In this document: positions 37,229 to 45,429 of the stretch, one piece after another | How positions within the stretch are numbered: the first letter of the stretch is position 1 | Layout of the letters: every line of letters begins with the position of its first letter | Assembly (NCBI GenBank): GCA_040387755.1 | Contig: JAZKDB010000001.1 | Coordinates: forward strand, 186,001-250,000 | Length of the DNA: 64,000 nucleotides | Direction of reading: 5' to 3' | DNA from: Rurimicrobium sp040387755 | GTDB lineage: Bacteria > Bacteroidota > Bacteroidia > Chitinophagales > Chitinophagaceae | Notes under the pieces: generated by a model | Told to the model about the DNA's origin: nothing | Databases searched by the model: none | The model's input: only the letters and a program-made list of their open reading frames with translations | Translations under genes and position numbers: made by a program

Positions 37229-37615
37229 TTAATTGTTTTTAAAAGGAGCGATTAATTGAAATTCGGGAATAGTGACAACTAGCGTTTTTTTGGTGAATAA
37301 ATCCTCCATAGTATAAGTGCCAAACATCTTACCAATATCACTGCTGAGATTACAGGAAGAAATGTATTGATAACTTTCACCTGGTTCAATGGTTGGCTGT
37401 TGCCCTACAACGCCTTCTCCCTCTACCTCGCGTACATCCCCATTACTATCTATGATATGCCAATGGCGGCGCAACAGTTTGACAGGTACAGCGCCAAGGT
37501 TTTCGATAGTGATGCGATAGGCAAAAAGGTATTCGGACTGAAGGGGACGACTCTGTGCCGCTTGGTAAAAGGTTTCTACCACTATATTCACATCATTGGT
37601 TACTTTATGTACCAT
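37229..37615 (-). CDS. apaG: ApaG family protein
   Basis: The 128-aa protein consists of one Fn3-like beta-sandwich with the ApaG motifs YLFAYRITIENLGAVPVKLLRRHWHI, GEGVVGQQPTIEPGESYQY and GTYTMEDLF. ApaG is linked to Co2+/Mg2+ resistance and diadenosine tetraphosphate handling in enterobacteria; its precise function is unsettled. A minus-strand single gene, it is followed by recX upstream on the same strand. Confidence 0.92.
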   Translation of the reverse strand: MVHKVTNDVNIVVETFYQAAQSRPLQSEYLFAYRITIENLGAVPVKLLRRHWHIIDSNGDVREVEGEGVVGQQPTIEPGESYQYISSCNLSSDIGKMFGTYTMEDLFTKKTLVVTIPEFQLIAPFKNN

Positions 37616-37664
37616 ATAGCTGTTAGGTTTTTGTAAATGTAGGGAATAATTTCAAAGCCAAATG

Positions 37665-38111
37665 CTAAATAAATTTTTTCAGAATGTCAGTTATAAGGTC
37701 ATTTTCGTATCCTTTTTGAGTAAGATATCGTTGCAATTTGGCTCGTCTTGCAAATACATTCTGCTCTTTTTTTATATCAGGCATTTTGCGTTCGGCCAGT
37801 CGTTCCAGCGTTTGTACATATTCATCTTCATCTATTTCACTCAGGCCTTTTTTAATGCAATAATCCGAGATTTGGTCTTGCTTCAATTCATATACGATTT
37901 TCTTTCTTCCCCAGTTTTTAATGCGGAATTTACCTCTGGCAAAATTGCGCGCATAACGTTCTTCATCGATTAATTTGATGCCAATTAATTCTATTAATAA
38001 TTCCTCCACTTCATCTTTGCGGGCACCGTTTTCATAGAGTTTATTGCGTACCTCCTTTTGGCAACGATCCTGGTATTGACAATATCGTGTAATCATTGTT
38101 CGCAAATCCAT
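37665..38111 (-). CDS. recX: Regulatory protein RecX
   Basis: The 148-aa all-helical protein belongs to the RecX family, which binds and limits the RecA filament. Recognisable are RYCQYQDRCQKEVRNKL, IDEERYARNFARGKFRIKNWGRKKIVYEL and the C-terminal YLTQKGYENDLITDIL repeats. ATG 38111 (MDLRTMITRY) is taken over a TTG 12 bp upstream. recA is not in the window. Confidence 0.88.
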   Translation of the reverse strand: MDLRTMITRYCQYQDRCQKEVRNKLYENGARKDEVEELLIELIGIKLIDEERYARNFARGKFRIKNWGRKKIVYELKQDQISDYCIKKGLSEIDEDEYVQTLERLAERKMPDIKKEQNVFARRAKLQRYLTQKGYENDLITDILKKFI

Positions 38112-38212
38112 ATTTTTCAGCAAGTATTATTTGTATAAATATTTTAATGTATTTAGTGATGACCTATATTAAAAAGGTATTAAATTTTTTCGGTAAAAAA
38201 GGATGATTTCAA

Positions 38213-38220
38213 TACCTTCG
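38213..38220 (+). promoter_or_regulatory. Candidate -7 element of tig
   Basis: TACCTTCGCGCTTCAAAT, 69 bp before the trigger factor start, closely resembles the clpX element. TTCG at the -33 position with about 20-bp spacing is a weak partner. Confidence 0.5.
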
Positions 38221-38288
38221 CGCTTCAAATTTAAAACCAAACCTTAGAAAACTAAGGGTAATTTTCAACAAAAAAACGATTCAAGAAT

Positions 38289-39650
38289 ATGGCATCTGTT
38301 ACACGTGAGAACATCGCAAAGCTACAAGATAAAATAACCGTGAAAGTGACCAAAGAAGACTTCATGCCTTCTTTTGAAAAATCATTGAAAAATTATGCCA
38401 AAACTGCTAACGTACCAGGTTTTCGTAAAGGAATGGTACCTGCAGGTATGGTAAAGAAAATGTACGGACAATCTGTATTCAATGAAGAAATTATCCGCAC
38501 TGCAAGTCAGCAATTAGAAGATTATCTGAAGAATGAAAAACTGGCCATTTTTGCAAAACCAATGCTGGTAGCTGATTCGGCTCCTCAACAGTTGGATATG
38601 AATGCACCTGCAGATGTTGATTTTACATTTGAAATCGGTATCAAACCTGAATTTTCCATCCCGGCGATTGACAGCAAAGCTGCATTAACCAAATACAGAA
38701 TTGAAGTAAGTGACACCATGCTTAACGACGAAATTGAACGTATTGCACGTCGTTATGGCAAACCTGAAGATAAAGATGTTGTTGAATCAAAAGATGATAT
38801 CGTTTATGTGACATTTGAAATTGAAGCTAATGATGCTGCGGAAAAGGTAGAAGATACTGCTATTTTAGAGCGCTATCCTTTACAATTGCAGGCAATGCTT
38901 CAGGGTAAAAAAGCCAATGATACCATAAGCTTCCGCCCGTCAGAAGTGTGCAGTGCAGAAGAATTGCCCATGTTCCTGAAGAATACGGTAAAGAATGAAT
39001 TGGCAGCAGATACGCAGTACAAATTAACGTTGACAAAAGTAGCTAAAATTATACCTGCCGAACTTGACGAGACCTTATTTACGCAAGTATTTCAAGGTGC
39101 TGATGTACAGGATGAAGCCATGTTCCGTGATATGATTCGTATCGAATTGGGCAGAGAATATGAGCGTATCACATTAGAGCGTTTGAACAATGAAATCTAT
39201 GAATTGTTGGTACACAACACACCATTTGAAATCCCGGTTCCATTCCTGAAGCGCTGGCTGAAAGAAGGTCAGGAAAAACCAAAGACCGAAGCAGAAGTAG
39301 AGCAGGAGTTCCCGTCATTTGAGCACCAATTGCGTTGGACACTCATTTCTGACAAAATCATTAACGAAAATAAAATCAACGTTTCTTTCGAGGAAGTGAA
39401 CGAAGATATTAAGGCCCGTGTTTTGGCGTATTTCGGAATGCAGGCAGGCGACGAAGCTCCATGGATGGAAGGCTATATGCAAAAGATTGCAAAAGACGAG
39501 AAGACTTTGAACGAAACTTATCAGCGTCTGATGTTCGACCGTTTGTTCCAGTACTTACATACACAGTTTAGCATCAGCGAAACATCAATTGCAGAAGAAG
39601 CATTCTTCAAATTGCAGGATCCTCATGCTGCTCATCATCATGCACACTAG
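38289..39650 (+). CDS. tig: Trigger factor
   Basis: The 453-aa ribosome-associated chaperone has the ribosome-binding signature in VPGFRKGMVPAGMVKKMYG (GFRxGxxP). A diverged FKBP-like middle domain (about 155-240) and a helical C-terminal domain follow. The PPIase domain is weakly conserved, as in many Bacteroidota trigger factors. The chain ends with a His-rich tail (HAAHHHAH), which could bind metal, but this is speculation. It is preceded by a TACCTTCGC promoter-like element and followed by a terminator. Confidence 0.93.
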   Translation: MASVTRENIAKLQDKITVKVTKEDFMPSFEKSLKNYAKTANVPGFRKGMVPAGMVKKMYGQSVFNEEIIRTASQQLEDYLKNEKLAIFAKPMLVADSAPQQLDMNAPADVDFTFEIGIKPEFSIPAIDSKAALTKYRIEVSDTMLNDEIERIARRYGKPEDKDVVESKDDIVYVTFEIEANDAAEKVEDTAILERYPLQLQAMLQGKKANDTISFRPSEVCSAEELPMFLKNTVKNELAADTQYKLTLTKVAKIIPAELDETLFTQVFQGADVQDEAMFRDMIRIELGREYERITLERLNNEIYELLVHNTPFEIPVPFLKRWLKEGQEKPKTEAEVEQEFPSFEHQLRWTLISDKIINENKINVSFEEVNEDIKARVLAYFGMQAGDEAPWMEGYMQKIAKDEKTLNETYQRLMFDRLFQYLHTQFSISETSIAEEAFFKLQDPHAAHHHAH

Positions 39651-39679
39651 TTGCTTAATAAAGATTAAATCAATAATTG

Positions 39680-39709
39680 AAAAGGCTATACATTGTATAG
39701 CCTTTTTGT
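39680..39709 (+). terminator. Intrinsic terminator of tig
   Basis: A 12-bp stem, AAAAGGCTATAC / GTATAGCCTTTT, with an ATT loop and further T. Confidence 0.9.
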
Positions 39710-39881
39710 TTTTATAAAACAGTATATGTTGATGCCAAAGCAGGAGCGGCTTTAGATGCTTTTAACCCCAAAAATCCCCCTCAAAGCAGTATTCCTTTAT
39801 CATTTTGTAAACATAGTTAAAGGTAATTTTGGTATAGCATTTTTTAAAGGAATGTACCATTGTTAACCTAAAACGAATTTT

Positions 39882-40667
39882 ATGAAAAGAATTATCTCTT
39901 GCGCTGTTATTCTTGCTGCATTATCTATGATGGTTGCTTGTAATAAAAAAACAGAGGCGCCAATGAACCAAAGAACTGCGAAGGTTTCAATTCGGATTGC
40001 TGATGCCCCGGCAAATTATCAGGCTGTAAATGTTGATATCCAAAGGGTAGAAGTGAATATTGATGATGTAGGTTGGTTTGCTATTATACCTACACAAGCT
40101 ACTGTTTATAATTTGCTGGATTTCAGAAACGGTGCAGATGCACTGCTTTGCGAATCGAATTTACCTATTGGTCATATTTCTCAAATGAGACTGGTATTGG
40201 GTAGCCAAAATTCTGTCGTTATCAAAGACGTTGTTTACCCCTTATCTACTCCTTCTGCAATGCAGAGCGGTTTGAAATTGAATGTGCAACAAAATCTGGA
40301 TGTAGACTCATCTTATACTTTCTGGCTTGATTTTGATGCCCAGAAGTCAATTGTGGAGAATGGTAAAGATGATTATAGCCTTAAGCCTGTAATTCGTACA
40401 TATACTAAGTTGACAGATGGACGTATCAAAGGTTATTTGCTTCCTATCAGCAGTTATTCGTCCATTAAAGCAATCAAAGGAAATGACACCTTTACTACAG
40501 TGCCTGCAGCAGACGGTCGATATATGTTCTGCGGCCTTCCAGAAGGCTTTTATACTGTGAAATTCGAAGCTGCTGTTGGGTCACTGCTTGCTACTTCAGT
40601 ATTGACCAATGTTTCGGTTAAATATGGCGTAGTAAAAGATTTAGGCACCATAAATCTTGCACCTTAA
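39882..40667 (+). CDS. DUF4382 lipoprotein
   Basis: The 261-aa lipoprotein has the lipobox MVAC at about residues 17-20. The DUF4382 domain follows (about 33-170): KVSIRIADAPANYQAVNVDIQRVEVN, LLDFRNGADALL and LPIGHISQMRLVLG. A C-terminal carboxypeptidase-regulatory-like beta-sandwich (KGYLLPISSYSSIKAI to GFYTVKFEA) comes last. DUF4382 proteins are common surface or periplasmic lipoproteins of Bacteroidota; the function is not known. It is monocistronic, ending at a strong terminator. Confidence 0.88.
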   Translation: MKRIISCAVILAALSMMVACNKKTEAPMNQRTAKVSIRIADAPANYQAVNVDIQRVEVNIDDVGWFAIIPTQATVYNLLDFRNGADALLCESNLPIGHISQMRLVLGSQNSVVIKDVVYPLSTPSAMQSGLKLNVQQNLDVDSSYTFWLDFDAQKSIVENGKDDYSLKPVIRTYTKLTDGRIKGYLLPISSYSSIKAIKGNDTFTTVPAADGRYMFCGLPEGFYTVKFEAAVGSLLATSVLTNVSVKYGVVKDLGTINLAP

Positions 40668-40692
40668 ATAAAAGATTGGGTATAGTATCATG

Positions 40693-40738
40693 AAAGCGCA
40701 GACCGAAACACATTGTGTTTCGGTCTGCGCTTTTTATT
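40693..40738 (+). terminator. Strong intrinsic terminator of the DUF4382 gene
   Basis: A 19-bp perfect stem (AAAGCGCAGACCGAAACAC and its complement) with a 3-nt loop is followed by T5. Confidence 0.93.
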
Positions 40739-40807
40739 GAATTGCTTCATTGGTTTTGAAAAGGTCGGAAATGAAATGCTTGTCAACGATTCTGAAAACA
40801 AGCAAAG

Positions 40808-40838
40808 TAAAAAAGCCTTTCGTATAACGAAAGGCTTT
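40808..40838 (-). terminator. Terminator of tRNA-Arg
   Basis: A 12-bp stem, AAAGCCTTTCGT / ACGAAAGGCTTT, loop of 3, with a T run on the minus strand, directly after the tRNA 3' end. Confidence 0.85.
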
Positions 40839-40839
40839 G

Positions 40840-40913
<74 letters not shown>

Positions 40914-40967
40914 GTTTTTTTGAGATTGCAAATGTAGCCGATTTCTTTAAAAAACAATCAGGAAAAT

Positions 40968-42596
40968 TTAAACCTGAAAAACACCACCTTTCCATTCCTT
41001 CTCAATCGGGGCATGATTGGCAGCATTAATACTCTCGGAAATTAATCGGCGTGTCTCCGCCGGATCTATTATTTCATCCACCCAAAGCCTTGCTGCAGCA
41101 TAATAAGACATTGATTGAGCTGTATATTTATCTGTAATTTTTTTCAACAGTTCTGCTTCTTTTTCTGGTGTAATTTCTTCTCCTTTTGATTTAAGAGAGG
41201 CTACCTGTATCTGTAATAGCACTTTTGCGGCTTGTTCGCCACCCATTACCGCTATTTTGGCATTGGGCCAGGCATAGATAAAGCGAGGGTCGTAAGCCTT
41301 GCCACACATAGCATAGTTGCCTGCACCGTATGAGTTGCCAATGATAAAGGTGATTTTAGGTACAACAGAATTAGCTACCGCATTCACCAACTTTGCACCG
41401 TCTTTGATAATGCCTGAATGCTCGCTGCGGCTACCCACCATAAAGCCGGTAACATCCTGCAGGAAAACCAATGGGATTTTCTTTTGGTTGCAATTCTGGA
41501 TAAAACGAGCTGCTTTGTCGGCACTGTCATTATAGATAACACCACCCATCTGCATTTCACCTTTCCCGCTTTTCACAATCTTGCGCTGATTGGCTACAAT
41601 GCCCACTGCCCAGCCTTCAACACGGGCGTAACCACATACAATCGTCTTGCCATAATCTTCTTTGAACTGGTCAAACTCTGAATTGTCAACAATGCACTTA
41701 ATCACCTCAACCACATCATAATTCTTGTTATTGTCTACATTCACCAATCCGTATATATCTTTAATCTCTCTGGCAGGTTCTACCGCTTTTACACGGTCAA
41801 AACCTGCTTTTTCCTGACTACCGATTTTATCGATAATACGACGCACCTGATCCAGACATTCCTGCTCTGTCTTAAATTTATAATCGGCAATACCACTGAT
41901 TTCGGTGTGGGTCTTTGCACCGCCCAGAGTTTGCAGGTCAATATCTTCGCCTATAGCTGCTTTTACCAGATATGGTCCGGCAAGGAATATAGAACCATTG
42001 CCTTCTACCATCAATGTTTCGTCGCTCATAATAGGCAGATAAGCACCACCTGCTACGCAACTACCCATTACCGCAGCGATTTGCGTAATGCCCATTGCGC
42101 TCATCACCGCATTATTACGGAATATGCGTCCAAAATGCTCTTTATCAGGAAAGATTTCGTCCTGCATGGGTAGGTATACTCCTGCACTATCTACAATATA
42201 TACAACTGGCAAACGGTTTTCCATAGCAATCTCCTGCAAACGCAGGTTTTTCTTACCACTGATCGGAAACCAAGCTCCTGCTTTTACGGTATTGTCATTG
42301 GCAATAATCATACACTGGCGACCACTTACATAACCTAATCCGCCCACAGTGCCTCCCGCAGGGCATCCACCTTCCTCGGGGTACATATCATAACCGGCAA
42401 AACTGCCAATTTCGGAGAATATAGTGTCTTTGTCAATGAGGTATTGAATACGCTCACGAGGAGTGAGTTTTCCTTTTTCTCTGTTTTTTTCGATTGTTTT
42501 TTTACCGCCACCAAGGCTTATTTGGTCGTGTTTATGTTTCATTGCGCCAATGGCCAGACGCATCGCATCATCGTTCTTATTAAATTCTAAATTCAT
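40968..42596 (-). CDS. Acyl-CoA carboxylase carboxyltransferase (beta) subunit
   Basis: The 542-aa protein is of the biotin-dependent carboxyltransferase family (MCC/PCC beta, two crotonase folds). The N-domain has KLTPRERIQYLIDKDTIF, CPAGGTVGGLGYVSG and YIVDSAGVYLPMQDEIFPD. The C-domain has LVFLQDVTGFMVGS, KITFIIGNSYGAGNYAMCGKAYDPRF and IAVMGGEQAAKVL. The CoA-binding glycines are intact. The sequence looks nearest to methylcrotonyl- or propionyl-CoA carboxylases. No biotin carboxylase or carrier gene is next to it, so the substrate cannot be fixed. Confidence 0.9.
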   Translation of the reverse strand: MNLEFNKNDDAMRLAIGAMKHKHDQISLGGGKKTIEKNREKGKLTPRERIQYLIDKDTIFSEIGSFAGYDMYPEEGGCPAGGTVGGLGYVSGRQCMIIANDNTVKAGAWFPISGKKNLRLQEIAMENRLPVVYIVDSAGVYLPMQDEIFPDKEHFGRIFRNNAVMSAMGITQIAAVMGSCVAGGAYLPIMSDETLMVEGNGSIFLAGPYLVKAAIGEDIDLQTLGGAKTHTEISGIADYKFKTEQECLDQVRRIIDKIGSQEKAGFDRVKAVEPAREIKDIYGLVNVDNNKNYDVVEVIKCIVDNSEFDQFKEDYGKTIVCGYARVEGWAVGIVANQRKIVKSGKGEMQMGGVIYNDSADKAARFIQNCNQKKIPLVFLQDVTGFMVGSRSEHSGIIKDGAKLVNAVANSVVPKITFIIGNSYGAGNYAMCGKAYDPRFIYAWPNAKIAVMGGEQAAKVLLQIQVASLKSKGEEITPEKEAELLKKITDKYTAQSMSYYAAARLWVDEIIDPAETRRLISESINAANHAPIEKEWKGGVFQV

Positions 42597-42636
42597 AATA
42601 TGGAATAAGGTGACAAATATAAAGCAATGAGGATAA

Positions 42637-43149
42637 TTAAATGCCTGTTGATATGATTGGCTGGAAATCTGCTACAGATAAAGATTCTGTATCTATAATC
42701 AGGTCAGCCAGACCAAAAATTTGATTTCTTTTTTCAAGCATTTCAGTCAGCTTCTCCTTCCAGTCAGGCAATCTCAACAATGGCCTAGTCTGGGTCTCCT
42801 TGCTTAGATGTTGATATAAAGTATCCAATGAGGCTTTTAGATAAATGACTTTTCCTTTGGCTTTCATTTGGGCCAGATTATCATAAAAGCAGGGAGTTCC
42901 GCCACCGCAGGCCACAACAGTATTTTTCGAAAAAACCTGCATTACTTGCTGCAAGGTTTCCCGCTCCAGTTTGCGGAATTCGGCTTCACCAAAACGCTCA
43001 AAAAAAGTGCCAATCTTCATACCACTGCGAACCTCAATCATATCGTCGAGGTCGATGCACTGGAGTCCATAATGTGCGGCGATTTGTTCGGCCCAGTAAC
43101 TTTTGCCTACGCCGGGCATACCAATGAGGTAGATGTTTTGATGATTCAA
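42637..43149 (-). CDS. aroK: Shikimate kinase, predicted TTG start
   Basis: The 170-aa P-loop kinase phosphorylates shikimate at O3. Walker A is GMPGVGKSY, the Mg/substrate region LDDMIEVRSG, then FGEAEFRKLE, ACGGGTPCF and the lid KETQTRPLL. The first in-frame ATG lies inside the Walker A motif and would delete the first beta strand. No ATG exists upstream before a stop, so TTG at 43149 is the probable start. Neighbours are unrelated. Confidence 0.9.
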   Translation of the reverse strand: MNHQNIYLIGMPGVGKSYWAEQIAAHYGLQCIDLDDMIEVRSGMKIGTFFERFGEAEFRKLERETLQQVMQVFSKNTVVACGGGTPCFYDNLAQMKAKGKVIYLKASLDTLYQHLSKETQTRPLLRLPDWKEKLTEMLEKRNQIFGLADLIIDTESLSVADFQPIISTGI

Positions 43150-43225
43150 TCGGGATAAGTTCTTTTAGGCACCAAAGGTAGTACTAAGCTTCTGTTTCTG
43201 TATATGGATAGCTGTGGTAATAAAA

Positions 43226-43275
43226 AAAACAGGATGAAAGTAATTATGAGCTTACATTCATCCTGTTTTGTTTTT
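43226..43275. terminator. Bidirectional terminator between aroK and the lipocalin-like gene
   Basis: A 13-bp stem, AAAACAGGATGAA / TTCATCCTGTTTT, with T runs on both strands. Confidence 0.8.
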
Positions 43276-43294
43276 CTGACTACCCAGACAATTT

Positions 43295-43765
43295 TTATTT
43301 GATATTTTTATATACAGAGGTGCTTTTGTGTGTTATCGTTCCATCTACATCTGTTGTCGAAATTCTCAGGTTGTTATCATCTAATTGTTCAATCACCCAA
43401 TCTACATTGCCAAAAAAGCTGGATTGTCTCATTTTACTGTCATTTTCGATTAAAGACCATGTTCCCTGTGTTGTTTGCTGATAGTCGCTCGGGTCACATT
43501 TTGTAGGCCCTTCGTCGGTAACAATGTTTTTTTCTGCAGTAAATAGTACGAAATCATCTTTTTCGCAGGCTTCTATTTCATCAAAATCATCATCTTCGGT
43601 GCCTGCAACACCATTATTTATTTGTTGGTATAGGCTTGCAGTCAATTGCCATTTACCCGAAGTTAGTTTTGCTTCCTTAGTATTGGATGATTTTTTGTCA
43701 TCTTTTTTGCAGGAAGAAACTGAAATTAATCCTAATAAGGCGATTGCCAGGGTCATTTTTTTCAT
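43295..43765 (-). CDS. Lipocalin-like lipoprotein
   Basis: The 156-aa lipoprotein starts at ATG 43765 (MKKMTLAIALLGLISVSSC); an in-frame extension upstream encodes repeat-like sequence and is rejected. Lipobox SVSSC is at about 15-19, followed by a Lys/Asp/Ser linker. The lipocalin-like barrel start SGKWQLTASLYQ, the FVLFTAEKNIVTDEGPTKCDPSDYQ segment and TQGTWSLIENDSKM place it in the small Bacteroidota lipocalin-like family. The ligand is unknown. Confidence 0.8.
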   Translation of the reverse strand: MKKMTLAIALLGLISVSSCKKDDKKSSNTKEAKLTSGKWQLTASLYQQINNGVAGTEDDDFDEIEACEKDDFVLFTAEKNIVTDEGPTKCDPSDYQQTTQGTWSLIENDSKMRQSSFFGNVDWVIEQLDDNNLRISTTDVDGTITHKSTSVYKNIK

Positions 43766-43789
43766 TATGTTATTTTTTTTTGGAGCACA

Positions 43790-44020
43790 AATATGCTCAA
43801 AAAAACCTGAATAGGCGTCGCCCGGACAAATGTTTTTTACTTTCTTCGCGTGAAGGATGGCAGCGAATATCCTTTTTTCTTTTTTAGAAAAAAGATAGCA
43901 GCGAACAGCCTGACCCTGCCCATTTCTCAAGCTTAATCGAATAAAGGCAGCTGAAGGCGGGGGGCACGCCCTCCTGAATAGCAAAGTCGGGCAGTCCCTA
44001 ATGACTACCAAAAATAGTCC
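43790..44020. repeat. GC-rich non-coding segment, possible dispersed-repeat remnant
   Basis: This segment is more GC-rich than its flanks. It contains a short direct repeat, GATGGCAGCGAATATCC (from 43856) and GATAGCAGCGAACAGCC (from 43896), around a hairpin of A and T runs. It then has GGCACGCCCTCCTGAATAGC and GTCGGGCAGTCCC. It resembles intergenic elements I associate with Bacteroidota genomes, but this cannot be checked here. The promoter of the CvfB-like gene follows. Confidence 0.4.
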
Positions 44021-44021
44021 G

Positions 44022-44029
44022 TACTTTCG
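44022..44029 (+). promoter_or_regulatory. Candidate -7 element of the CvfB-like gene
   Basis: TACTTTCGTGCTTCATAT lies 25 bp before the start codon and resembles the clpX and tig elements. Confidence 0.4.
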
Positions 44030-44053
44030 TGCTTCATATTTTTTTGATAATAC

Positions 44054-44890
44054 ATGATACAAGCTGGTAAATTTTTTACACTACCTGTGGTTAAGATGGT
44101 TGATTTTGGAGCTTATCTGGATGGTGAAGAGGCGGGTGAAATACTTTTGCCCAAGCGCTATGTGCCGCAGGGTTTGCGTGCTGGCGACGAGCTGGAAGTG
44201 TTTTTGTACCACGATGGCGAAAGCCGTTTAATTGCCACTACAGATAAGCCGAAAGGTATTGTGGGAGATATTGTGGTGCTGGAGGTAAAAGATGTGATGC
44301 ATCAGGGAGCCTTTCTGGAATGGGGAATCATGAAGGATTTGTTTTTACCCTTGTCGCAGCAGGCAAGTGTACTGTATAAAGGGATGAAAGTGCCGGTGCT
44401 GGTGTATCTGGATGAAATGACGGGCAGGGTGGCAGCTACCGAAAAATTTCAGCATCACCTGAAAGGAAACCCTATAACACTGGTAGAAAATGACCCGGTG
44501 AACCTACTGGTTACCCGCAAAACAGATTTGGGTTTTGAAGTGATTATCAATTCCATGCATGTGGGGCTGATTCATTTCAGCGATATTTTTCATGAAATGA
44601 AAATTGGTGACCGTCTGAAAGGTTTTATCAAAAAATTGTTGCCCGATGACAAGATAGATGTAATGCCCGGCGAACGTGGCTATAAGCGTATAGAAAGTGA
44701 GACGGAGAAAATTATGCGCTTATTGAAAGAGAATAACGGGTATTTACCTTATCACGACAAGAGTAGCCCTGAAGAAATTTATACATTTTTCGGGATGAGC
44801 AAAAAATCGTTTAAGATGGCGATTGGTGGCTTGTATAAAGACAAAAAAATCAGTTTTGCACAGGCCGGAATTCAGCAAATCGGAGAATAA
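44054..44890 (+). CDS. S1-domain RNA-binding protein, CvfB-like
   Basis: The 278-aa protein has tandem S1-like OB folds (KMVDFGAYLDGEEAGEILLPKRYVP; DVMHQGAFLEWGIMKDLFLPLSQ; LGFEVIINSMHVGLIHFSDIF). A C-terminal winged helix follows (GYLPYHDKSSPEEIYTFFGMSKKSFKMAIGGLYK). This is the CvfB/YitL arrangement: three S1-type folds and a wHTH that bind RNA. In Gram-positive bacteria CvfB affects virulence-factor expression. The role here is unknown. Confidence 0.9.
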   Translation: MIQAGKFFTLPVVKMVDFGAYLDGEEAGEILLPKRYVPQGLRAGDELEVFLYHDGESRLIATTDKPKGIVGDIVVLEVKDVMHQGAFLEWGIMKDLFLPLSQQASVLYKGMKVPVLVYLDEMTGRVAATEKFQHHLKGNPITLVENDPVNLLVTRKTDLGFEVIINSMHVGLIHFSDIFHEMKIGDRLKGFIKKLLPDDKIDVMPGERGYKRIESETEKIMRLLKENNGYLPYHDKSSPEEIYTFFGMSKKSFKMAIGGLYKDKKISFAQAGIQQIGE

Positions 44891-44923
44891 ATGGCTGTTC
44901 TTCAGAAAAAAGCGTTTTTAAAT

Positions 44924-44953
44924 TTTGTTTTTTAACTAATCCCATTATCTTTG
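44924..44953 (+). promoter_or_regulatory. Promoter of the tRNA-Ser/tRNA-Pro unit
   Basis: TTTG (44924-44927), an 18-bp spacer and TATCTTTG (44946-44953) give an excellent match to the Bacteroidota consensus, 30 bp before the mature tRNA-Ser. Confidence 0.8.
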
Positions 44954-44983
44954 CACTCCCTTACCGAAAAAAGGAAAGGGAAA

Positions 44984-45072
44984 GGTGAGGTGGGTGAGTG
45001 GCCGATACCAGTAGTTTGCTAAACTGCCGAACGGGTCAAACTGTTCCGCGGGTTCGAATCCCGCCCTCACCG
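44984..45072 (+). tRNA. tRNA-Ser (anticodon GCU)
   Basis: A class II tRNA of 89 nt. Acceptor GGTGAGG / CCTCACC, anticodon stem GTAGT/ACTGC around loop TTGCTAA (anticodon GCT), a long variable arm (CGAACGGGTCAAACTGTTCCG) and T arm GCGGG-TTCGAAT-CCCGC. The CCA is not encoded. Confidence 0.95.
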
Positions 45073-45127
45073 CTACTATTTTTTGCCGGCGTAAAAATTA
45101 GTAGCGTGTTTTAAAAGCATAAAGAAT

Positions 45128-45204
45128 CGGGAAGTGGCGCAGGCCGGTAGCGCACCTGGTTTGGGACCAGGGGGTCGCAGGTTCGAATCCTGTCTTCCCG
45201 ACCA
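45128..45204 (+). tRNA. tRNA-Pro (anticodon UGG)
   Basis: Acceptor CGGGAAG / CTTCCCG, anticodon stem CCTGG/CCAGG around TTTGGGA (anticodon TGG), T arm GCAGG-TTCGAAT-CCTGT. ACCA at 45201-45204 is encoded, unlike the neighbouring tRNA-Ser. It is probably co-transcribed with tRNA-Ser. Confidence 0.95.
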
Positions 45205-45212
45205 TTTAGAGA

Positions 45213-45243
45213 AAAGCTCAATCGAAAGATTGGGCTTTTTTTT
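45213..45243 (+). terminator. Terminator of the tRNA unit
   Basis: The stem AAAGCTCAATC / GATTGGGCTTT, tetraloop GAAA, is followed by a T run. Confidence 0.9.
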
Positions 45244-45429
45244 TAGGAAATTCATCACTAAGAATACTTTAGAAGTTCATATTCTATCTCAAATAGTTTC
45301 CCTTTTGCTTTCCGGGCCTCAAGCTGAGAAAAGAATAACGCACAGCTTATTCGCTAATTAAAACAGTACTTATATACAAAACCGATACGTATCTTTACGT
45401 ATGGGTTTTAACTCAGTTATATTTTTATT

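Noticed and set aside
43766..44062. N-terminal extension of the lipocalin-like gene
   Set aside because: The extended part is translated repeat-like intergenic DNA. The internal ATG gives a perfect lipoprotein signal peptide.
45134..45361. Plus-strand open frame of 75 codons
   Set aside because: It overlaps tRNA-Pro and its terminator.
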